From NCBI GenBank assembly GCA_947652115.1, contig OX393570.1, forward strand, positions 21,799,481 through 21,863,480: DNA of 64,000 nucleotides. Direction: 5' to 3'. The DNA is from Blastomussa wellsi (Eukaryota > Cnidaria > Anthozoa > Scleractinia > Plerogyridae). Both the position numbers and the translations under genes were made by a program. The notes under the pieces are model-generated. The model was given only the letters and a program-made list of their open reading frames with translations. It had not been told where the DNA came from and did not search any database. Numbering within the stretch: position 1 is the stretch's first letter; each line of letters begins with the position of its first letter. Positions 44,957 through 59,900 of this stretch are shown here, in pieces.

Positions 44957-47900
44957 TCAGTTTTCTTTTACAGGTCCCTCTTTCACTTCCGCTGTCACCG
45001 CATTCGTATCCGGAGGCTTTTCATCAGTCACAGGCCCGCTCGGTTTCTCATCCGGGCTCTTCATATCGCCATTTTCGGTCGCCTTTTCTTCTACCTTCGC
45101 CTCCTTCTCTTCCTCTCCTCTGGAAGCCTTCTGTTCCGTGCTCGTTCCACTGTTTTTCTTCGCATCGGCTTCCTTCGTTTTGTCCCTGGTAGACGCCTCG
45201 GATTGAGCCTGGGGCCGGTCTCTCCAATTCGTTGATAGACTTCCGCTGCTCGGCCGGAACTGGTTGCCGCTATTTCCTCGGGGCCTGTATCCTTGCTGCG
45301 ACTGTGGCTTTTGCTGTTGATTTTTACTTCCGGCTCGCTGTCTCTGGTCCTGTCTTCCGTGTTGCTTACTTCCGTTGCCCTGGTTTGTTCTTGACTCGTA
45401 ATGGTCGTTCTTTCGGTGCCCCTCATTCCTTTTGTCATCTTTCCCTTCGTTGTCCATTCGTCGGTTTCCTCCCGAGAACCACGGCGCAGGCCTTTTGGGT
45501 TTTCCTTCTTTTGGTGGAGAGGAGGCTGGAAACAAGTCAACCATAAATACGTCATTAACAAACGTTTTCAAAATATTAATACATTCAAAGCACTCATAAG
45601 AATTCAAAAAGTGATTTAGTTTTGGATTACTTTTTAGTTGCCTTTGTGCTTGCTTTTGGTGCTTTCAATTCTATTGTTCAACTGCTATGCGCGCTCTGTT
45701 ATAATTTGTTTAATTTTCAAATTTCAAACTCTTAAAGTAGATTTAAACGTAATTCTGTAATGTATTTATAAACGGGGAAAATTCAAAGTGTATAACGACA
45801 TTTGCAACTGACGATAACATGAGAGAGAAGGTCGAAACATGTTTTGCAAAGTCAAAACTCTTGTTTCTTTCTTGACAATTGTTGGTGAGTTCGATTTCCA
45901 GGCTACATAACCATCTTGAACTAAATTTGGAGATTTTTATCATCCCATGTTACCACGCAATGTTATACTGTGGTAAATTCGATCAAACTGCTGACCACTA
46001 AAGGCTAGTTTGTCATAACGATATAAGCACGAGCATAAGAAGAACAAAAACACTTGTTTTTCACATGTTGTTTTCACTAGGAATCACCGCGCAAGAAGTG
46101 TCCGTTGTTCTTATGCTTATGCTTATGTTGTTATGCGCTAGTGAAAACCAGCCTTAAAATTGAAACTCTACGACTGGTAGCCTGCGTCGCAGACGTACAA
46201 AACCGCCAGTAAAGTCCGTCTGCGCAACGGCTCCCAAAAGCTTGTTCCGTTTAAAAGAATCTGTCTATTCATTTCTGATTGGCTAGTATCATATTGCTTT
46301 CTATCGAGCTTTTCGATTGGTCCAATTTTAATTTACTTCACGTCCAGTAGACGTGCAGCCAACTGTGCAGTCACGTAACGAGTTAATATTCCTTGTTTTT
46401 CCCGTGAAAACAAAACGACGGAGATCAGTGATGAATGTTTGAAATCGATCAACTTCTACTAGAACGAGAAAACATACTTAAGACATTTCTTGGAGGCCAC
46501 AATGTATTCGTGAATTTGACAACGGGACACGGCAAATCTTTTACTTTCCAGTGTATTCCTATCGCACCGGAAGCGCTCGTGGTTTCAGTGTTGTCGTTGT
46601 GATATCGCTGTTGCGATCGGTTATGGAAGACTCAAGTCGCTTATCTTTTATGGAGTCCCAGCAGACATTTAAGTTCTTCTTCTTACTTTTTTATCTGCTC
46701 AAGAAGTCTTCTTCGTTTTTTTTTTAGTTCTGCAACACAGTTTCTGCAGATGTACTTGCTTATCGATCGGATCGATAACTCCAGACCGTGATTCGGCAAG
46801 CATGTCGAATTGTTTCCAACCATTCTCGAGTAATACTCTTTCGCGACTCTTATCTATTAAACGGCAGCATAAATTACAATATATGGACAAATTAGACACA
46901 GGCTTTTTGACCTTTACGACTTTTGTTTTTCAAAGCGTAAGCTAGCCAATCAGAAATGAATACACAGATCCTTGCAAACCTGCAGGGGTCGGAACAAGCT
47001 TTTTGGAGCTGTTGCGCACACGGACTATACCGAGGATTATGTGACACGTCCGGATGCAAAGCAGGCTATACGACTGGTCGCTTACGAGAAGGCCAGTTGG
47101 TAGTGATGATGGTCGTAACTTTACCCAGTTGCTTACGAGAGTGGACGTGAGGACAGCTGCGACTGTACCTCTTTCTTACGACTTTTATGGAAGGATTCCA
47201 CTGTAATTATTTGCTTCACTTTTACGTTCAACTTTATGAGCCACGCCATCTGCTCAACCATTGCATCGAAAGAGAAGCCACTCGCGAATTACGCACATCT
47301 AGTCTCTGAACGGAGGCTCTCTGGCGAAGAAAAGGTGAGAAGAAAGAGGAGGGGAGGGATAGAATGAAACGCAGGCAGGTGTAGGAGGAGTCGCTTGCCT
47401 GCAGCCGTCTATTATTTCCTCACGGCTGCACGCAGGCCAGTGGATGAGGGGGAGAAAGGTTCCGCTACCCCCACCCCATCCCTCCTCCATCTCCTCCGCC
47501 CGCACTCGCGGCCTTAATACACTCGACACACTGTGTTTTCACGCGATTTGAACTGGTTGCCCACTCCTGATTGGTTTATTACACCAGTTCTCTGTGTTAT
47601 TGGTTCGAAGCACAAACATACGTTTAGAAGGTTTTCGCTTTAATACTTACATGTTACGATTTCTTCTTTGTCACTGGCTTCACTTACAGTCACCCCAGAC
47701 TTGCTCCTCGCTTCCTCGCTCTCCTCAGTCTCCTCCACGATCCCTTTCAGGTCTGACGTTGGTGTAGACGCTCGACGGTTTCCAGAATTCTGTCACAAAA
47801 TACGGTAGATTGTACACTGAGCCCTGACCAACTCTCGCAAAAAACACGCTCGTATCAACAGAAGGAAGCATTGCGCATTTGTTATGAAGCACTTTGTAGA

Positions 47901-50900
47901 ACGCATGAACCATGGATGGTGGCTTCTCAGCCCATCGAAAAACAATGAAAGATTTTAACGTGTAAACGGGTTTTCTTTATTTACTAATTTCAATGATTCC
48001 TCTCTCAATTACAACCAACATCAATTATCGATACGAACTAATAACCTTTCACTTGTCACATGGCGTATGTGCTCAGAAAATCCAGTAGTGAACGCTGAAC
48101 GAACGTGTTGGTTTCCATGCTCATTTCCACCGACAATGTAATGAAACAATTGTTTCATGGTTTTAGCTGTGCATTATCGAGGGATGACGGAAAATTTGGG
48201 AGGCACTCAAGAAGGTATCGCCTCACCTAACTATTTCGCCTTTTTCGTGCTCTTCAAACTTCCCGCGTACAACATAACTCGACAGTACACGAAAAAGCAT
48301 GAAGTAATTGTTAATCCTACCCAAACTCACCTTTGATGATTGTTGCGTGTTCGCTTTGTTTTCAGCGCCTTCGCATTCACTGCTTGATCTTATTCGTATC
48401 GTTGGCTTCGTTCTCGGCCCGTCCATTGTACTCACAAACATCCCCTCACTCAGGTCCCCGGCGAAGCTCTCGGTAGTCAGGGACCTGTCTCGCAGGCTCA
48501 ACATGTTGTTGCTGTCCTGACCAATAAATGACAGACTCGGTCCAGGGCGCATCTCAGCTGGTGTGGGTATGTAGGCGGGGCCCTGGGGCGGGTTGATGCC
48601 CATGCTTCGGAGCTGCTGGTCCAGACTTTCTTTCTCTTTCTTCATCTGCTCCACATCCTGTGACAAAATTACACTGTAATTTAATGCGAATGCATTTTAT
48701 AATCATAGTTTTCCAATAATCTCGATTATATTGGCGACGTTAAAAAAGGCCAAATGAGAATTCAAACATTAGCTTTGCTGATGCCCTCGTGGAAACACGA
48801 GCCTCATAACTAGTGAATTCAAACATTAGCTTTGCTGATGCCCTCGTGGAAACACGAGCCTCATAACTAGTTCAAACATTAGCTTTGCTGATGCCCTCGT
48901 AGAAACACGAGCCTCATAACTAGTGAGTTCAAACATTAGCTTTGTTGATGCCCTCGTGGAAACACGAGCCTCATAACTAGTGAGTTCAAACATTAGCTTT
49001 GTTGATGCCCTCGTGGAAACACGAGCCTCATAACTAGTGAGTTGAAACATTAGCTTTGTTGATGCCCTCGTGGAAACACGAGCCTCATAACTAGTGAGTT
49101 CAAACATTAGCTTTGCTGATGCCCTCGTGGAAACACGAGCCTCATAACTAGTGAGTTGAAACATTAGCTTTGCTGGTGCCCTCGTGGAAACACGAGCCTC
49201 ATAACTAGTGAGTTCACACATTAGCTTTGCTGATGCCCTCGTGGAAACACGAGCCTCATAACTAGTGAGTTCACACATTAGCTTTGCTGATGCCCTCGTG
49301 GAAACACGAGCCTCATAACTAGTGAGTTCAAACATTAGCTTTGCTGATGTCCTCGTGGAAACACGAGCCTCATAACTAGTGAGTTCAAACATTAGCTTTG
49401 CTGGTGCCCTCGTGGAAACACGAGCCTCATAACTAGTGAGTTGAAACATTAGCTTTGCTGATGCCCTCGTGGAAACACGAGCCTCATAACTAGTGAGTTC
49501 ACACATTAGCTTTGCTGATGCCCTCGTGGAAACACGAGCCTCATAACTAGTGAGTTGAAACATTAGCTTTGCTGGTGCCCTCGTGGAAACACGAGCCTCA
49601 TAACTAGTGAGTTGAAACATTAGCTTTGCTGATGCCCTCGTGGAAACACGAGCCTCATAACTAGTGAGTTCACACATTAGCTTTGCTGATGCCCTCGTGG
49701 AAACACGAGCCTCACAACTAGTGAGTTGAAACATTAGCTTTGCTGATACCCTCGTGGAAACACGATCCTCATAACTAGTGAGTTCAAACATTAGCTTTGT
49801 TGATGCCCTCGTGGAAACACGAGCCTCACAACTAGTGAGTTCAAACATTAGCTTTGCTGATGCCCTCGTGGAAACACGAGCCTCATAACTAGTTCAAACA
49901 TTAGCTTTGCTGATGCCCTCGTGGAAACACGAGCCTCATAACTAGTGAGTTCAAACATTAGCTTTGCTGATGCCCTCGTGGAAACACGAGCCTCATAACT
50001 AGTGAGTTGAAACATTAGCTTTGCTGATGCCCTCGTGGAAACACGAGCCTCATAACTAGTGAGTTCAAACATTAGCTTTGCTGATGCCCTCGTGGAAACA
50101 CGAGCCTCATAACTAGTGAGTTGAAACATTAGCTTTGCTGATGCCCTCGTGGAAACACGAGCCTCATAACTAGTGAGTTCAAACATTAGCTTTGCTGATG
50201 CCCTCGTGGAAACACGAGCCTCATAACTAGTGAGTTGAAACATTAGCTTTGCTGGTGCCCTCGTGGAAACACGAGCCTCATAACTAGTGAGTTCAAACAT
50301 TAGCTTTGCTGATGCCCTCGTGGAAACACGAGCCTCATAACTAGTGAGTTGAAACATTAGCTTTGCTGATGCCCTCGTGGAAACACGAGCCTCATAACTA
50401 GTGAGTTCAAACATTAGCTTTGCTGATGCCCTCGTGGAAACACGAGCCTCATAACTAGTGAATTGAAACATTAGCTTTGCTGGTGCCCTCGTGGAAACAC
50501 GAGCCTCATAACTAGTGAGTTCAAACATTAGCTTTGCTGATGCCCTCGTGGAAACACGAGCCTCATAACTAGTGAGTTCAAACATCAGCTTTGCTGATGC
50601 CCTCGTGGAAACATGAGCCTCATAACTAGTGAGTTCAAACATTAGCTTTGTTAACAGTGACCACAGTTAGAATCCAGATCGCTCGATCCGGATTCCAGTC
50701 GACACAGAGCTATCAGGTGGCGATACATTACACATCACTTGGCGCGACATTACACATCACGTGGCGATACATTACACATCACGTGGCGATACATCACACA
50801 TGTGGTCGTTGGCTACTTGATTGGTTGTTATTGGGAAGATAAAAAACGTTTTAATGGTCGCAATCGTATAATGAATTCAAAAAGTTCACCTTTAGATGCG

Positions 50901-53900
50901 ACAAGTGGTAGTCCAACATCATCCGCGCATTAGCTATACATTCTTTTGTTCCGACAAACAGGAAGGACACTTCTTTCTAAAAAGCAAAAATATCAAACGA
51001 TATCTTTCCCGCGATCAGCATTTTTGTTTCCCACACTTATCACAGGCTAGTATTTATTGTGCTTGAACCACAGGGAGGCCAAGGTCTCAATGTGAACCGT
51101 ACAAACAATATGGCTTCAAATTATAAGGGTTTGTATGGGAAATACGACAAAGTATGCATGTAGGAATTAAAAAAGAAATCGCTTAAAACGCCTTAGATCG
51201 ATGAAATAATCACACCACAAACAATCAATACACAAAAGGAACAAGGTAAGCCTTTTTATTGACAACTTTCTCGTATAGCTACCTCCATGCATCCTTTGTT
51301 GGATTTCCCATACAAACCCAAACAATTTGAAGCCATATTGTTCAAGTGCAGTTCATATAGAGAGCTTGGGCTGCCTGTGATTGGACAGACGCTACTGTAC
51401 CTCACGTCTGGAGAGAGTCGCAGCAGTTCAAGTTTAAGGTCAAAATCGTACACAAAAGTATCAACGAACGCTTTTCATTCAACTAATTTATTCCGTTGTT
51501 TTCACATTACCAGGCACCAGCCAATAGCGAAGCTCCATCTTTCTGTATAAAAAAATACACGACGCACAATTCCTCAATTCGCTCCGACGAAGGGCTAACG
51601 CTCGAAACGTCAGCTCCTGAATCTCCTAACGGTGGCCAATTGACATTATCAACCCAGTTGATAAAACCAAATTATATTGTTACTATATTATACTTACTAT
51701 ATTCTAACTTACCCCCTCTACACAAAAGTAATAGTTACATACCTTAGCAACTTTTTCTTCGTGAGAAGATCTTTCCTCTGGAGGCTCAATCTTAACGCGA
51801 GTGACACCTGACCTATCCACAATATCCTGGATTATACGACCGCTCTTACCTATAACTTTACCTGTGAATTACACGAATGATCCGCTATAAGATATTTTTC
51901 ATTGGCCATTTGTTTAACAACAAAATCAAAATTATCCTGCCCAGCCTCGCAGAATATCGTCTTATTTTAGCTAACTCGGCATACAGCCTCACTGGCTGTA
52001 AACTATCAGGCGAGTTTATGTAAGATTTTGTGAAGTATAAGCCTTCAGAAAAAGGACATACACCGTACACAATGGAAGAAGTTAAAAACACTTTAACCTT
52101 TTGCTTAGACTTGTGTTTGTGTTAGGGTTTGCGTCGCCAAAAGCCAATCTTAATAAATCGCCAAAAATATATCTTGACCACATTTAAGTTTGTCTGCAAT
52201 GGCAAGAATCTCTATTTTTTCTAGAGGCGACGTCACATGGTTTTTTCTATGAACGGACAATCTCCCACGCCTACATCTGTAATAATAACATCGATTTGTG
52301 TGAAACAACAAGGCAGTGAAAAAGAAGGTCTCAAAAAAAGCTCAACACAAAGATTAGATATCTTTGTGAACTTCTAAAACTTACCGACAAGCGGTCTTGG
52401 TACATAAACAGTTTCTTCTGCAAATTCCAGTAACTTTCTGGCTTCTTTAACGGTTTCTTCACTCTAAGCATAAACGAAAGATAAGGGAACCATTTCGTCA
52501 ATTTCCAAGTATTCCTGTTTCCTTTCAGGATTAGTCGAGTACACAAGCGTGCAAGCAAGTGCAAAATCACGCACGCAATCACGCGCAAGCAAACATGAAA
52601 ATAGCGTAACGAAAATAGCACACCCGAGAACACGCAAGCAAGCAAGCACTAAAATCACCGCACTATCTCAAGCTACTCATTTCATTTCGGTATATAAATC
52701 TTGACCAGAAACGTGTTATTTCACATATATTGATGTAATTTCCCAACCAATGAACAAGATACTTCACTAATATAAAGTATTTATTACTTTATTATTTATC
52801 ACGAAGTACTCACATCTCCACAAATGTGGAAAGTACAGTTGTCTTCATCAACTTCGATCGAGATAATACCAGGCAGCCGTCTCGCCTGTTGAATGTTGGC
52901 ACCTTGTGCACCGATGGCAAGACCCATCAGATGATCTGGTAAGGTCAGCATCTCGACCACACCCATCTGCTTCTTTGCAGTCTATACGTGATTGAGACAA
53001 AACAGAGAACGCTACAAAATAAGAGACTTTGATGAAGACAAATACTTCATAGGCAAAATGAGTCATGATTGGCGATGGTTTTTGTTTTTTGGTTGAGGAA
53101 ATGGTGTAAATTACGTACATATATTGATGTAATTTCTAAGCCTAGTAATGCAAAACCAGTGCCTACTGAGAATTAACAATATACCCAACCCAAGTTGCAG
53201 TACTCTAAGACAAGCACTTATCCAAACTTGCCAATTACTTAATTTCCAAATGAGGTCGACTTCCCAGTGGTGAAATATCATCGTCAATATTATGATATTG
53301 CATCTTGCAAATCATTTGCCATAAATTTGTTCATAGTAGAGTAAAGCCAGACCTCTAGTTGTCTTGCTGTTTCATCTGTCCAGGACTGTAGCAACATCTT
53401 TGTTCTCAGGCTACGGAAATGGATCTCACTGAGCATGGCTGCACACTTCACAGGACGTTCAGAACGAGACTAAATAAACACACAAACGATGAATGTCGCG
53501 AAACAGACATTTGGTTGAATCTTTCCACCTGTATTGGGGGATATTGTACTGAACTTGAAGAATCTCTCTACCGATATACAAGGCCAGATCACAGAAACCT
53601 CATAAGCTCAGCTGCGTTTATCTTTGTTACACATTTAGCCCATACACTGCTTCAGGCAGATAGGCTTTTTCTCAAGAGAAACCAAGTTCTAACGCCAAAT
53701 CTACAAATGGACTTTTTTTTACTCCCGCTCAAAAAAATTCTCAATTGAAACCCTTACCTTAGTCTGCAGTCCCTTTTTTCATGCCTTGTCGCGTGGGCGC
53801 ATCTCCCACTTTTCCCGCGGCCATTTTTTCGTTCACGCTTGACAGACTAAGAAAAATGGGACTGCTCGTAGTCTAGGATCAGGTCATGATCATATGAAAT

Positions 53901-56900
53901 GTTTGGCTAGCACTAAATTCACATTATTCTTTGAATAGATAAAAGGTATTGGAAATGTTCTGTGTGCTACTTATATATAACAGCAGCACACATTTTCACA
54001 GAAGCGTTGAGTTGCTCACCAAAACAACAAGCACAGCTAGTTCATCGTGATAATGAACACAGGACGCCCCACACTGTTTCTTGAACTCCCTGTGGACTGC
54101 TTCATCTCTGCAGCTAGGAACAGAAAGTAAACAAGTCATCTTGTTCAAAGCCTTCTCCAAACTAGTGCTATCAACTGAAGAATTTGTCCCAGCCAAAATT
54201 ATGCCCAGAAACCATATTCAATTGCAGGTTTCAAAACCAGTGTCATAATTAATATTGTTCCATAAGTAATGGCCCTCATATTGACTGGATTCAGAAGCCT
54301 ATTCCTTTATATTACTTTGAGAGGTTAACAACCTTGTGAGATCACTACTTTTGCAGGATAGTTGAAATGATATCAACATTGTTTTACTTGTTGACTGCTC
54401 TTAAATTCAGGACAGGAAGAAAAAGTTAAAATCCCCTTGCCCGCATGCACTGAGCCAATAAATTCCAATTTTCACTCGCCCCACTTCAATATTTCAACCC
54501 GATTGGAACACAGAAAGCATACAAAAGGCCAAATAGTTCACTTGACCACTGGGCCACCAAACTTTTGTTTTTGCTTGCCACAAGAATATTACTGACTTAC
54601 TAGATCAGAAGTTTTTTCCTGCCCTGCAAACACACATATTTAGCAATATTGAATGAAATACAACCAAATCATTGTGGTCGGGACAGTGATCAAAATCCTT
54701 ATCAAATAATACAAAAATTAATGGTCAGAATCAAAATCTTACAGTTGTCTCAAATCTTGTGGCACATCAATCATGACTTTGTGGTACATGCTCCTGAAAA
54801 TTGGTCCACTACAAAAAAAGGAAAACTTAAATTTGGTTATGTAATTTATGATCAAGCCAATGCTGGTCAGTGGTACTAATCCTGAGACTACACAGTGTGT
54901 CAGGATAGACACATACATGTACAGGGTTCACATGATGTTGTCTCCCAGCTGTTTGAGGTCGTGCAGTTATTACCCGCCTTAAAACATGCTTGTTTGCTGC
55001 AGTTTTACTTCCTCACCCTCCCTCCCTCGTTGGTGGACAGGGTAAGTATGTAGGTTGGTAACTAAGTGTATCTCCACTGATTCCTTCCGTGTGACAGTGC
55101 CTGGTGGCAGGGTTTTCAACAAGAATCAGAGTAGGCAGCAAAAACTTCAGTAGTAGACGGTGAAGGCCCAACTCGAGCCAAAGGCATGACCTTGGGGTGG
55201 GGGTGCAAGCGGCAAAATCATGCGAAGTAGCCAGCGACTTTCACCACTCGCTGGCCCTTATTGAAAACCCTGTGGTGGTGGTTGCCATGGATACCTGCTT
55301 CAGGCTTGTATTTTGCCTGGCACCACCACTCTCCAAGCACATCGATCTACTGGCGATGAGTTTAACAACTGCATGTCATCCAAAATATACAAACCAATCT
55401 TAGTCATGATTCTGATCAAATTTTCCTCAGGCTCAATAAATTACTTATTACCATGATACTATTCAGTTTTGCTATGCTTTCAATTACTTACTTGTGACTA
55501 GCTGGACGAATTCTTTCTCTTGGAACGATCTCATTAAATGTGGCATCCCATCCAGCATACTGAATAACATAGTACTAAAAGAAATGAAATTCAATACGTT
55601 GACAGAAAATGTATGTATTCCATGTGATTTTTCAACTGTTGAGTCATTTTACATTTTATGCATAAAAATTATAAATTATCTGTACCATCCCCACAGTTGT
55701 AAGGGATTTTTCTCAAGACCCCTCCACCCCTCTGGAAATTCCAGTTATACATGTAGTGTAACCTTCATACATTTCTTAAATTTTTTGGCCTCAAACTTAA
55801 TCATAATTAATCAGTCCCTTTTTTCTTAGTCCGTCGAGCATGAAGCGAAAAAATGGCCATGTGACCTGGAAGATGCGCCCAAGAGGCTATCGACTAAGCC
55901 ACAGCATTTGACCTTCCACGGCTGAATGATTTTTTGGTGTTCACTTCAAAATTTGCTGCAAATCCTACCAAATACATGTCAGCACAACATATTTGAAACT
56001 TATCTTGGCTATTAGGGCTGTTTACTTGCCATAAACTTGTAAATTTATCTTTAAATTTTGTCACTGCCACAAGTAAACAATGTACCAAAAACTACCAGGC
56101 GTTCTTAGGGCCTGATTACATGGACCGGGCTGGCCTGGTTAGCCGGGCTTGTTTCAGTTTGCCAAGATCTCGGCACTTCTGTTAAGCGCAACAAAAATCA
56201 ACTTCGCAATTACATGACAACCGGGCCAGCCCAGTTAGCCGACAAAGCAAACCATCCCGGCAAACCGGGCCAGCCCGGCTCATGTAATCAGGCCCTTAGA
56301 CTAATGTTGTCAAAAACTGGGCACTGGCCACAATGTGAAGACTTTTCGTTGACACTAAATGGAGTGCGAAAGGAAACTGTTGTCTGTAGTAATGCTGGCA
56401 CATGTTTACTCGTACGTGCAGGACACGATCGAAGACGCAAGAATGTTTTGACTTCACAAATGAATTTGAACCTTCAATCACAAACAATCTTGCCTTGAAA
56501 ATGCAAAGCAACATAAGACAGTGAGGACAGAAAAGAAATTTATTGCGCTGCTGTTTTTGGCTCTAAATTGCATCTGAAAAAGGAGGATAACCGGTTGACG
56601 TTTTTCTTGTCGTTCGAAACAAGAGTTCAAAGTTTCTTTCAGAATTGTGTTGGATGAACTTTTGTGTTTTCTTCCTTGCCCTGAATTTGACATCCTGCAG
56701 TATTTTTTCTGGAATGTTTCTTGCTTGCATTTTATCGAAATTTGCCCCAAAAACTCCCACGAAATCGGCCATTTTCTCCCGAATTTGTCTCTGCAAATCC
56801 AGCGAAATTTGACTTTTTTCCCGCAAATTATCAGAAGCCCTGGATTCATCTTCATGTACAACCACCATTTTGGTTATTCTGATTTCCTCTGACAAGCAAC

Positions 56901-59900
56901 ACCAAATCCAGATGGCAAAATAGCAAAAACATTGTGACCTGCCAGAAGAGCTTTCAACTTTTGTGTTTGTTCTGGTTCCAAAGCTTTATTTTTGGAAGCA
57001 GAGATAAGCATTCCTGCAGTTCCATCGTAAAATGACATGTAAGGACAGACTTGGGTGTTGACATGTTCTTGTCAACGTTAGAAGCGTTAGCCAATCATAT
57101 TTTTGCATTGCAAGAGCAACGCATAATTCAAATGCACACGGCTTAGTCGCTAGTCCCTTCTTTCATGCCTCACTGTGTGGGCGCGTCTCCCAGGTTTTGC
57201 GCTGCCATTTTTTCGCTTCACGCTCGACGGAATAAGGAAAAAAGGGACTGCTCATAGTCTAGCTTCAACTCCAATCACAGAAATTCCTCTGAGTATAGGA
57301 ATGAAAAATTGCAAAATCCTGTCAGAACCCTAGCCTGAAAATAAAGAACTTGAGCCTGCGATCCATTGAAAAACCATCACATGGTCAGTGCAGCAGGTAC
57401 ACTTTATATTTCTCAGTTTTATACTCAACAACACAAACAAGATGTTGTGTTTGTGTGCATGTTAGTGTCTATTGTATATACGCATTTTGCACCTAGCTTG
57501 TAGGGCGCAGGCGCAAGGAGGCCAGGCAAGGGCGGACGCCATGATGTAGTAAAGGTTTTTGTTTTCTCACTCAACGTCTTGTCTTGTCTCCCGACAATAC
57601 CATATTTTGGCGACGAGGATGGCGGAGATCACGTCTATTCCACCCTTCGATGCCTTCGATCAAGCCGGTAGCGTGGGTCCGCGATGGACCAGATGGAAAC
57701 AACGGCTACAGTATTACATTGATGCTCGTGGAATTACAGTCGACAACCGCAAAAGAGCTTTACTTCTTCATCTTGCCGGACCAGCCGTCCAAGATATCTT
57801 CGCTACACTTTCTGACACGGGCACTACTTACGCCGACGCAGTTGCCGCACTGGAAACGTATTTTTCCCCCCAGAAAAACCTACAGTTCGAGCGGCACTCA
57901 TTTCGACAGGCACATCAAGCTGCCAGCGAACCGGTGGATCAATACGTCACACGTCTGCGCCGTCTGGGCGAAAACTGTGAATTCGACAAGTATTCTCTCG
58001 ACGAAGCCATCAAGGACCAGTTGATTGAACACTGTTCGTCCACTATACTCCGTAGACGCCTCTTGCGTGAGAAATCCTCAGCTACACTGAGTTCTTTATT
58101 GGACATCGCTCGATCGATGGAGTCAGTGAACTTTCAAGCTGCGAACATTGAAGAAACTTCGCCCCAGGACCACTCCGCACACGCTCACCACGTTACGATG
58201 CCGGCGGACGAAGATGAACGAGCAAATTTTACCTCTGCCCGGCGACGACAGTGCACCCACTGTGGACAGGCAGCTGACCACAAACCTCGAACACCCAAGT
58301 GCCCAGCGTTTCGTAAGACCTGTTCGCAATGTGGAATTCTACATCACTTTGGTCGGGTTTGCCTCAAGAGAACACCAGCCTCTAGACACCCAGCACAGCG
58401 GGACGCCAACTCAAACATCCAGTACACATCCCTTGACAGTGAAAATCAGCATGACGCTTTTCAACTCAGCTCTAGTCAAGCAAAGGCGGATACTACCGTC
58501 ACCATTGAAGGTACCCCTGTTCAAGTTTGTATTGATTCAGGTGCAACAGCTAACACTATTGACTATGCAACTTATGAAGCACTCAGCACCGTCAAAACAT
58601 TGCCTTTAAAGCCCACAGATGTGAAACTTCGTCCATATGGCGAGGACAACCCTGCTCCAATTCCCCTCGCTGGATCATTCTTCGGATTAATCACTGCTCC
58701 TTCCGGGCAGAGGGATCTGACAAGGTTCCTAGTGTTGAAAGCTAGAAATGCTGGTTGTCTCTTGAGCCGTGAAACTTCCACACGCTTAGGAATGTTGCAT
58801 GTTGCTGCGTCAATAAAATCTGAAAGTTATTCTGCCCATGGAGAATACAATTATCTCCTTGAGAAATTTCCAGCAGTGTTTAGTGGTGAGATTGGAAAGC
58901 TGAAGGACTACCAACTTGAGCTCAGCATCGACCCAACCGTACAGCCCATGGCTCAGAATTCACGCCCTACGCCAATACACTACCGTGCCAAGGTAGAGGC
59001 TAAACTGAAACAACTTGAAGACCAAGATATAATCGAGCCTGTCACTGGCCCTACACCTTGGGTGTCACCAGTTGTAATTGTTGATAAGCCAAACGGAGAT
59101 ATCAGACTGTGTGTAAATATGTGCAAACCCAACGAAGCCCTCCTTCGTACACACCACCCGTACCCAACTTCAGAAGAAATTCTCCAGGATCTGAATGGAT
59201 CCAAGTTCTTTTCTAAGATCGATCTTAAGGAATGCTACCACCAAATTGAGCTGGCCGAATCTTCCCGCCACCTGACAACATTCAAAACCCATGTTGGTCT
59301 CCGCCGCTACAAGCGCCTCCCATACGGAGCATCAGTTGGATCAGAGATCTGCCAACACGTAATTGGCCAAGTCTTAGAAGGATGTTCAAACGTCAGGAAC
59401 ATTGCCGACGACATCCTCGTCCATGGCACCACTAAAGAAGAACATGACACATCTCTAGAGAGCACATTACTTCGTCTTCAAGAGAACAATCTCACAGTGA
59501 ACCCAGCAAAGTGTTTATTTGGTGTCACAGAACTGAACTATTATGGATTTCACATCTCAGCACTCGGAGTGTCACCAGATAAGGATCGAGTACAGGCAAT
59601 CAAACAAATGCAGCCTCCCAGCAGCGCTACTGAAGCAAGAAGCTTTCTAGGATTAGTAAACACAGTGGCCCGTTTTGTTCCCAATGTGGCTACCATGACA
59701 GAACCTATACGTAGACTGACACACAAGAACGCTCCATGGTCATGGGGTCCTGAACAATCACAAGCCTTTGAAAAGCTGTGTAACCTCATTTCGAGTGACA
59801 CTGTTCTAGCTCATTTTGACCCTCCTTACCAACTCAAGTACGCCACGACGCTTGCAAGATCGGAATCAGCGGCGCCTTAACTCAGAAGCACCCTGACGGA

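Noticed and set aside
45091..45561. Alternative Arg/Thr-rich frame on the - strand overlapping the FXR last exon
   Set aside because: It is out of frame with the FXR exon, which continues the phase from 47651 and has FXR-like composition; the other is a shadow frame.
48826..50642. - strand frames of 340 and 264 codons, co-oriented with FXR
   Set aside because: They are translations of the 57-bp satellite. The flanking FXR exons (51743-51861 and 48331-48657) join in frame without them.
48768..50655. 57-bp array as a hammerhead satellite or CRISPR array
   Set aside because: The unit has CTGATGC rather than CTGANGA, and the GAAA is the loop of a hairpin, not a hammerhead core. Units are directly adjacent without unique spacers, and the genome is eukaryotic.
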